From: Oscheius onirici
Taxonomy: Eukaryota; Nematoda; Chromadorea; Rhabditida; Rhabditidae
Direction: 5' to 3'
Assembly: GCA_932521025.1 (NCBI GenBank)
Contig: OW051468.1
Coordinates: 5,766,064-5,830,063, forward strand
DNA length: 64,000 bases
In this document: in pieces, positions 56,551 through 64,000 of the stretch
How positions within the stretch are numbered: position 1 is the stretch's first letter
Layout of the letters: each line of letters opens with the position of its first letter
Notes under the pieces: generated by a model
What the model saw: the letters and a program-made list of their open reading frames with translations, nothing else
Database searches by the model: none
What the model was told of the DNA's origin: nothing
Translations under genes and position numbers: made by a program

Positions 56551-57909
56551 TTAGTAGTTTACGATCTTCTTGATGGCATCGAAGACCTTCCACTGGGTTG
56601 GCAAATAGAATGGCTCGTAGACGTGCGGGAATGGCGTGTCGTAGCCGCAAACTCGTTCGACCGGAGATTCGAGGCTCAGGAAACATCGTTTCTGTTTTTC
56701 CCTTGGATTATGCTACCAAAGATTTACCTGAATGGTGGCAGCAATTTCGGCACCAAATCCAGAAGTGATGGGAGCCTCGTGAGTGACGATCAGACGGCCG
56801 GTTCTTTCAACACTCTGAAGAGAAAAACCTTATCCAAAAGTAGAGAAAACGTGCCTGAACGATGTGATCTTCGTCCCAGGGCTGAATCGTAGCCAAATCG
56901 ATGACTTCCGTAGAAACTCCCAGCTGCTCCTTGGCCAATTTGGCGGCTTCGAGAGCCACATGGACCTGTGTTCCCCAGGCTACAAGAGTCACGTCAGTTC
57001 CCTCGACGAGCGTTTCGGCCTTGCCCAACGGAAGAGTAAAGTCGCCCGAAGGAACTTCTTCCACTGCGAGACGATAGAGAACTTTGGGCTCGAAGAAAAT
57101 ACACGGATCGGGGTCGCGAATACAGCTGAGCAGAAGACCCTTGGCCTGAGCAGGTCCTCGAGGGATAACGATCTATAAAACTCGGACTTTTATATTTGAA
57201 AATCTTCCAACTTTGAGACCGGGAGTGTGAGTGAAATGTGCTTCGGGACTCTGAGAATGGTAGAGAGCTCCATGTCCGACTGCCCCCCAGGTGGCACGAA
57301 TAGTCAGAGAGCCACAGTTGAACAGATCCCCACTTCTATAGCGGTACTTGGCAGCCTCGTTCACAATCTGGAAATAAAATACTGGTTTCGAAATATTCAG
57401 ATTTCTTTACAAAAACGTGAGAAACAAAAACTGTGATGAAAACTTGCCTGATCGTAAGCAGGGAAGATGTAGTCTCCAAATTGAATTTCGGCGATGGCAG
57501 TTGCTCCAGCAACAGCTACTCCAACTCCGAAACCGGCAATACCCTGCTCGCAGAGGGGAGTGTTGAAGACACGATCTTTTCCTTCAAAACATGTTTATGA
57601 CAGAAAATTTGAAGAAAACCGTATTTGTCCTGGAGACCGAGAGAGCATCTGAAGACTCCTCCGAAAGCCACATCTTCTCCAAAAATTACCTAAAATTCGA
57701 TTTTTTATGCATTTTGTGAATTCAAAACTAACAGCACTGTCGTCCGTCTTCATAGCAATGTCCATGGCACTGTTGACGGCTTGGCATAGGTTCAATTTGG
57801 TCGTTTCAGTGCCCGCGGGAGCGGCAGATGGCTGGAAGTTGAAGTGAGCAGCCGTTCTGGTCGAAAGAACTGTGCTCTTCAGAGCTCTCGACAATATCTT
57901 TGATGCCAT
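56551..57909 (-). CDS. BCKDHB: Branched-chain 2-oxoacid dehydrogenase E1 beta subunit
   Basis: Mitochondrial, part of the complex that decarboxylates the keto acids of Leu, Ile and Val. The N-terminus [20 protein letters not shown] is a presequence; the ATG directly follows an ACGTTTTCACAG acceptor. Family blocks: [98 protein letters not shown] and [20 protein letters not shown]. It ends DAIKKIVNY. The FGGVFRC and [11 protein letters not shown] blocks identify BCKDHB rather than PDHB. Length is close to the usual 390 residues. Confidence 0.95.
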
Positions 57910-58077
57910 CTGTGAAAACGTTGTAAATCAATAAAAACCCATGTTAAAGTAGCACAGTGGCACATACCAGAAATTACTTAAAAGCACAGAAAAATAACAA
58001 TCTTCATTCAACAAAACCGGCTAGGTTTACCCAAATAGCCATAAAAATTGGACAAAAACGGGGATAGGCGTGGGAAA

Positions 58078-59601
58078 TCAGCTGTTTGTCGCGGGAGCTT
58101 CTTCATCGTCGGACGAGTCGAGATCTTCAACGTCGTCGACATCGAACAGATCCTCGTTGATGGCCATGTTCGATACGCCTAATTTTAAGCAATTCGAAGA
58201 AGAGGGGATAAAACAAACCTGCAGCGGTCTCATCGACGACTGGTTCAGTATCATCATAGTCCATTCCTTCGAATTTGAAGAAGTCGTCGTTAATCTCCAT
58301 AATTCTCTCGTCCGGCTGAAAATAGATTTTTTGAAGAAAAATTTTTAAAAGAATTACATCCGCATTTTCGTCGTCCTTCTCGTAGGCAACATCATCGGCC
58401 TCGTCGTCGTCGGCGAAGACCATGTCGGCGTTGAACGTGAACAGATCGCGACCTGTCATGCCCAGCTGAAAATAAAAGGTTTTTGTTAGCCTTTTCGTTG
58501 TCAAAATTGGAACGAAAACGTCTACTTTAACATTGCAAAAAATGGGTTTAGACTCACAGCCTTGCCCATCTTGATCTTCTCCTTTTTAGCCTTGACGTCA
58601 GCCTCTTCTTTTTCTTTGCGTTCGCGTAGTTTCTTCTTCTTCCAAGCGACGAAAGACTGGAGAGTGATTTTGGTTAGATTTTTTGACGACAAGGCAGATC
58701 TCTGAATAAGTTACTTTGCAAAGCTTGACCGAACTGCAAACCTCTTTCTCGATGAGCTCTTCAAGACTAATTTCGTCGGCTTTCTTCTGGTCTTCCATCT
58801 TTTTGCGATCTTTCTTCAAAATGTACCTAAAATATAGCTATTTGCAAGTTAACACTAGCTGTAATACCCTTCAGGAAGACAATGACGATATTTGCACTTA
58901 TCACCTCCATTTGGACATTCCCAGAACCATCCATATTTACTGTCTTCCACAGCTTGAATGAAGTACTTGCACTGAATTGTTAAATTAGTTTATAGCTAAA
59001 AAATCAACATACGATAATAGAAGTCTGATTCCGGTTATCGGCACTGTGTTTCTGGTCCACAACTTCCTTTAGTTTGTCCTCATCCCAGTTGTCCATATTT
59101 TCTTAAAAAATTGTATTTATACATGTAAACTAAAATAAATATTACCGTCTTCCTTCTCTAAGTCTCGACTATCAACGTACAAATTCTTCTTGGCAGTCTT
59201 CTGCTCAACGGCGAGATCGTGAGAGAATTTGCACTTGTTTCCCTTGGTGCACATTCCCTGCTTGAAAAAGAGACAGAGCATCGATTTCGGGTCGACATCT
59301 TTCGATATCTTCTGCTCCACAGGCTTCAGCAGATTGTTGAGATCGAGTAGCTCATCGCGTTCCTTGGCCTTCTTGACTTCAGCCTGCTTCGCTGCATCGG
59401 CTCTCGGAGTTTGGTTTCGCATCTAACATTTGAGTGGAATTGAATGACCAAAAACTAATTAACCTGGTTTTGTACTTGTTGGACAAACTTCTGGTTCTTA
59501 TTTCCTTTTTTATTCTTCAAACCAAAGGTCTTGTCCTCAATGACCTTCTCCTTCCGCTTCTGCTCGGTCTTCTTACTTGGCTGCTGGGCTTTCGGAGGCA
59601 T
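58078..59601 (-). CDS. ZC3H15: ZC3H15/DFRP1-like zinc-finger protein
   Basis: A partner that stabilises the translational GTPase DRG1. The Lys-rich N-terminus [20 protein letters not shown] leads to two CCCH fingers: [19 protein letters not shown] and CKYFIQ...[12 protein letters not shown]. The DFRP domain follows ([30 protein letters not shown]), then an acidic C-terminus ([18 protein letters not shown]) ending APATNS, stop 58078-58080. The order matches ZC3H15 along its length. The start is 16 bp after TTCTTTCAG. BCKDHB lies 168 bp downstream on the same strand. Confidence 0.93.
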
Positions 59602-59986
59602 CTTGAGTAGTTTTCCCCTGAAAGAACAAAAATCACAGCGAATGCAACACAAATGGACAATTGGTGAACATAAAACTGTGGACACCGAAAGAGGGTCAGC
59701 AGAGTTGGCGCAGTTCAAGTTTATTCATTCCTGTCAATTATATTTCACCCTTTTGGGGCTTCATAACCGTAAAAACAAAAAAATGAGAATAGCCAGTCAA
59801 TTATCTTCAAGAGCAGCAAAAACACAAATTCTGAATTTTCCAGGATTCAAATGCGCACCTTTGCCCTGATTTTCAAGCAAATCGCGACAAGACCTGTAAA
59901 ACTAACTGGTTACTGTATTTCACTCTATTCTAGTCTCAGTCTCTTTCCATTGGAAAATAGCGAATGAACAATATTTTCAGATAGAA
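59602..59986. promoter_or_regulatory. Divergent region between ZC3H15 and the SFT2-like gene
   Basis: 385 bp between divergent starts. Acceptors precede both ATGs (TTCTTTCAG for ZC3H15; ATATTTTCAG ending 6 bp before the SFT2 start). No other signal is recognised. Confidence 0.45.
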
Positions 59987-60774
59987 ATGTGGGGGACAGG
60001 TCGACAGAACAACCTCGACACCGAAAGTGGAACAGTACCACCTCCACCGACATCAAATGTATTATCGTTTCAAGTTTTTAATGAGCTAACAACATCAAAC
60101 TATCTCCAGAAAGAAGCAGAAAAATTCCAGACACCGACCACTTCAATGTCCTGGGATACGCGTGTTCAATGCTTTCTCGGCTTCTTCATACTCTCTTTAG
60201 TCAGTTCACTCTGTGTAAGTTTGATTTCCCACCAACATGGTCATTTTCAAAACACCGTTTTCTAGTCTAGTGATGTTCTGCGAAGTTATTGCGTTCGATC
60301 TGTACTGCATATTTAAAACTACTCACCTTGTTTGAAAATGTCTTCGAAACTTGGGTCAAACAGTGCTAGTTCAGGCCAACTATCTTTTACTGCTGATGAG
60401 GCTGACAGGTTTTTGTATAATGACCTCACTTGGAGCCGTCTTCTCCATGACAGGCTCAATGTTTTTAATGGGACCAGTCTCCCAACTGAAGAGCATGTTC
60501 CACAAGAGTCGCTGGCTGTCCTCTTCACTCTACTTGTTCTTCATAGTTATGTCCATTGTATCAGGTAGCTTCAGGTCAAGACAGTTTCTATTCTTTCACA
60601 GGTCTTTGGCTTAAAAATGCCCCACTTGCCATCATTTGTCTGATTGGAGAATACACATCCTTAGCCTTTTATTGTCTCTCCTACATTCCATATTCGAGGT
60701 ATAAATTACAAGATTGATAAACTCTTCGACTTTCAGAGAATTCCTTTCTCGGGTCTTCTGCTCCTGCTTCTGAA
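59987..60774 (+). CDS. SFT2-like Golgi vesicle-transport membrane protein
   Basis: Four-helix membrane protein of the SFT2D family, involved in vesicle fusion with the Golgi. Exon 1 encodes a soluble N-terminus and helix 1 (TRVQCFLGFFILSLVSSLC). A later exon gives GAVFSMTGSMFLMGPVSQLK with SMFHKSRW, and SSSLYLFFIVMSIVSG, matching the family's FLMGPxxQLKxMF block. The next reads NAPLAIICLIGEYTSLAFYC then LSYIPYSR, and the last EFLSRVFCSCF. About 14 residues between helices 1 and 2 expected in the family were not located; an exon in 60210-60410 is missing from this model. Confidence 0.75.
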
Positions 60775-62001
60775 CTTGTCTCCCATCCGATGTCTGTATA
60801 AACGAAGAGAATCTGGTCGTGTCTATCGAAATCTCAAAGAGCATAACTGTACTTAAAATATTTATACATGAAGATCATCCCACTATTCTAGTCCTCTGAC
60901 AGCAGTATGAAGTGTCCAATAGTTTCCCCACTTGACCATCATATTTCCGTATTAATCGTTCAGTTTTTTTTATGTTCTAAACAGTTGTAGCCCAAATCAA
61001 AGACTTCAACTTTACAGAACGAGTGGAAGCTGAAATGATCTTGAGACCGAAAAGTGGACCAGAAGTGACAGATGAGGTTGACTAAATTGACGACTAACGA
61101 ACTGATTCCTCTTTCTGTCCATCTCCAACCAGAAGATAATAAATCAAGTCAGGAGTAAAAAGCTCGCTTTGAACCTGGGATAATGTCTCTGCGGCCTTGT
61201 CACTGTATTGGTCCTCTGCGTCTCTAGCCTTCTCTCTCTGTCCGCGTTCCTTTGTTACTTGAACCCGGTCATCTCGAGTCTCCTTTTTCTTCTTCTAATT
61301 AATATTCTTTTTTAGTTAACGAAACAGGATTAAACTATTTTCCTTTAGCCAAAGCAGTAAAAAATAGATACACATTTTTACACTTCTGGGAAACTGTCGT
61401 TTGCTTTAGTACCCTTTGAGAGCCACGCCAGGCACTTTATTTTGTATGAAATCTAACCTTTTTGTTTCTTTAATGGTTAAAACCGTTAGTTCGGTTATAT
61501 TTCTCCGAAAATATACCGTTTTTCTAGATTTTAATCAAATTTCCTCTGTGTCCATGTCCACAGAAGAGTTGAACGCTCGGCCATTTTGAGAGAAGATGCT
61601 TTGCTCTTCAAACGCTTTCTTTCTTTCACTCTCGTGTAATCAAGGGTTGCGGCAATTGATTCAATATTTGCTGTCTCTTCCTGTTAACACACCCTGTGTG
61701 TTTTTCGTTTCAAGATGAATGAGTCCTCATATCATCCTGGCCTACTTTGCAGTTTCCAATCGGTTCTCTTGGGAACAGAAAGCCGTCTGGTTCTTACTGA
61801 ATATAAGAATACTCTTCCCGTTCTGCCACTTTTTAAAAATCGTTCTTGATAGAGATTGTTTCGAAGGTTTCGTCAAAATGATGCATCGACTTGAAACAGC
61901 TCAAAGTTTGGTGAAAACATATTACTTTGCCACTTCTTGTTCTTTGGCTTGACCCAAATTTATACCAATTGACAGTATTTTAATCAAGTTTTAAGATCAA
62001 A
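60775..62001. other. Intergenic region upstream of the Groucho-like gene
   Basis: 1.2 kb with little coding signal apart from the orphan exon at 60985-61085. An acceptor-like TTTTAAG lies just before the Groucho-like start. Confidence 0.4.
60985..61085 (+). other. Possible orphan terminal exon
   Basis: After a strong acceptor (TTTTTTTTATGTTCTAAACAG) the frame stays open for about 32 codons (VAQIKDFNFTERVEAEMILR...PEVTDEVD) to a TAA at 61083-61085. The composition looks coding. No in-frame upstream exon was found, so the gene it belongs to is unknown. Confidence 0.3.
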
Positions 62002-64000
62002 ATGTCCTTCGAAGCACATTCGAATGCGCTCCAGAATGAGCTCAACTCACTGAACCATCTGCTCCACACAGAAAGGGATAAATTGGAAAAAGTGAAACAG
62101 GCAAGACTACCCCTCATATGAATGACATTCTTCTTTAGGAACAAAAGACACAGCAGGGGCAGATGACATTAATTTTGGAAAACTATCAGACTAAGCAGCA
62201 GGAGCTCTTCAAGCATCAGAAGGTCATCGAAAAGTACACACAACTAATGGCTCAATACGTCTCTCAACTTCCACAAGAAGCACAGGTTGGTCTTTCCCAA
62301 CTCGAGGAACTGAAAACTTGCTTCAGATCCAATTCTCCAACGAATTCGAGAAGGTCAAACAGGCATTGTCTAGTCCTACAGCCGATCCTCATCAGCAACT
62401 GACGCAGAACATGATGGCCGGCGGAATAATGGGCGGTATGCCCATCCCGGCAATGATGGCTCTTCAGGCACAGGCTCAAGCTCAGTTGGGAAGGTTTGTC
62501 CTTGACAATCATTAGTTGTTAGTCTTCGACTCAATTGTACTCTGAAATATACTCTCTTACAGTCTGCAGACAAGTCTTTTCAGAGGGATGATGCCCGGAA
62601 TGCCTGCTCCGTCGCCCCGAGTGCAAAAGTCGAATGGTATGCCAAATGGAATTCCGGGAATGCCGCCCAGTAAGTCTCGTTTCCATAGTCACCAAACAAA
62701 CGATTCGACACAATTTATCTGCCATTCTAGCTCATCTTCTCTTGCTATTTCTTTTACGCAGTAATCAAAAATCTCCATGAGTGGGAGTTGTCTCCATTCG
62801 TTTCGGTTCCTAAGTTGGAAAGAGTCTAGAACTCAGTACTTGAACAGTGACTCATCTTGATTTCAGACATGGCCAACGGTTTGAGTCAGATGGCAGCCAT
62901 GCAGAATCCAATGCTGGCGGCTGCAGCAGGATTACCCAATAGCATGGTCCAACTCCAAGCAATGGCAGCTTTCCAGCAACAAATGCAACAAGCGGCGATG
63001 GGGGCCATGCAGGGATTCAATCCGTCACAAATGGCCGCAATGCAGGCTGTAGGTCTATCCAGATATTATTAGTTTTTTTTTAAATTTCAGAGCATGGGAA
63101 TGGGCGGTATGGGGATGCTGCCTCCAATGAGTACAGCAAGTCATGCTGCAGCCCTCGGAATGATGAATCCCGTGAGTTTTCTTCTTCTCCAGATCATTTA
63201 AAAATAAGAAGTTTTTTTTTTGAAAATCAGTAGAGCATCTTTCAGAAAGGACAGTAAGCTTGACCAGACAGCTGTTAATGCGCTGACTAGCCGTTTTGGG
63301 GCCCCATAGAAAGTTCAAGTCAAAACTGTCCCGTTCCGCAACTACATCGTGTCTGTCCGAATAGGAAAACCAAGATCCTTGTTCAACTGTGTCTGGGCGT
63401 ACTTTTGAACCTAACCATCTATTTTAAATTGCTCCCAAGTCTGTGTGTGTGTTTGTGTGTCTGAACCTAATTGAGGATAAGGAGGGGAGCTGTTCAGGAT
63501 TTGTTCAGGTCCTACATTTTGAAATTAGGCTTGGGAGGAAGTGGGTTCAAATACAATTTCGATAGTTTCTTTGGAGGGTCAGAGAGAGTGACTGCAGTAG
63601 TGTAACAAAGGAGGAATGAAGGGGGAACCACGACTACGGTTCCGTGACATAGCGAAGTCATGAAATACTACTGTAGCCCAGGAAGGGCGTTGCCAACCTT
63701 GTATATTATAAAAGTCATATACGAGTTACTCACTTCAGTATTGCAGTAACTCTGACTGATGATTCGGAGATCTCCTACACTATTTTTATATTAGCGCAAC
63801 CTAGATACCAATTAATGTATATTTTCCTTGACTCCCAAAGATGTACCGTTCTGAATAGACTCTGTATCTCGTTTTCCAGATGGGTCTCTCCGTCTCGACG
63901 CCGTCTAGAAATCCATCCAATGGCGGACCCCTCTCCGGCGCCAGAACTCCACAATCAGCTCCTTCGAACGGCGTCAATTCTCCTCGTCCTTCTGTCAAGG
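62002..64000 (+). CDS. TLE: Groucho/TLE-like transcriptional co-repressor, 5' part (runs off the window)
   Basis: The start MSFEAHSNALQNELNSLNHL opens a coiled coil resembling the Groucho Q domain: ERDKLEKVKQEQKTQQGQM, then HQKVIEKYTQLMAQYVSQL and PQEAQIQFSNEFEKVKQAL, which aligns with the second Q-domain helix of TLE (HKQ...AQ...LxQE..Q...AxExxKQ). A long Met/Gly/Gln/Ala-rich part follows (GGIMGGMPIPAMMALQAQAQ; AMAAFQQQMQQAAMGAMQGF), then a Ser/Pro-rich part with NGGPLSGARTPQSAPSNG, like the Groucho GP-CcN-SP regions. The WD40 propeller would lie beyond 64000. One intron of about 700 bp (63173-63878) is long for this window. The Q-domain match is by eye, so other coiled-coil co-regulators remain possible. 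Confidence 0.6.

Noticed and set aside
56551-57909. Pyruvate dehydrogenase E1 beta (PDHB)
   Set aside because: The FGGVFRC and [11 protein letters not shown] blocks are diagnostic of the branched-chain enzyme BCKDHB.
1-64000. CRISPR arrays, bacterial operons, rRNA genes
   Set aside because: The genes are intron-split and metazoan; no regularly spaced direct repeats or rRNA sequence were seen.

Overview
The window is from a compact animal genome. Genes are split by many short introns, often 40-60 bp, with typical GT...AG ends and T-rich acceptors (TTTTCAG, TTTTTAG). The proteins are metazoan: CRTC, p120 RasGAP, Groucho/TLE-like, MARCH-type RING, reticulocalbin/calumenin, ATRX. One gene encodes an orcokinin-type neuropeptide precursor, a protostome hallmark. 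Many start codons sit 0-25 bp after a strong intron-type acceptor, and several same-strand genes are only 85-160 bp apart. That looks like spliced-leader trans-splicing with operon-like clusters, as in nematodes. A nematode or another compact ecdysozoan fits best, but the species cannot be fixed from the sequence alone.

Layout. 1-1.1 kb: the 3' end of one gene and a small unrecognised gene close behind it. 1.1-7.2 kb (minus): ATRX/XNP-like SNF2 ATPase. 7.2-7.9 kb: a divergent intergenic region holding an inverted duplication, each arm with a perfect 24-nt microexon cassette. 7.9-13.9 kb (plus): DDX10 and UTP15, two ribosome-biogenesis proteins in tandem 141 bp apart. 14.3-16.6 kb: a degenerate Merlin (IS1595/ISXO2-type) DNA transposon; a non-autonomous relative sits in a DDX10 intron. 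16.9-22.5 kb: a MARCH-like RING membrane protein and, on the minus strand, CRTC. 23.9-28.6 kb: a RASA1-type RasGAP whose coding exon meets a foldback element that has duplicated a 5' splice site. 29.2-30.3 kb: S-formylglutathione hydrolase. 30.4-36.6 kb: a gene-poor stretch with hAT-like remnants. 36.7-37.6 kb: orcokinin-like precursor.

37.9-43.9 kb: PDCD5 (minus), then DPP3 and a WDR61/SKI8-like gene in tandem. 44.3-46.1 kb (minus): a second secreted peptide precursor ending in RPRF. 47.3-52.7 kb (minus): CSN7, SDHAF4, PSMG4-like and an ORP9/10/11-type oxysterol-binding protein, the first three packed like an operon. 53-64 kb: CREC calcium-binding protein, a CCHC zinc-knuckle protein after a SINE-rich spacer, BCKDHB and ZC3H15 (minus), an SFT2-like Golgi protein, and the start of a Groucho/TLE-like co-repressor that runs off the end.

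Most genes are housekeeping. The unusual content lies in the introns and spacers: foldback/MITE insertions inside introns, Merlin-related termini in two places, SINE-like sequences with polymerase III boxes, and two putative neuropeptide precursors. Gene spans below run from start codon to stop codon and include introns. Exon joins were made by eye from reading frame and splice consensus.
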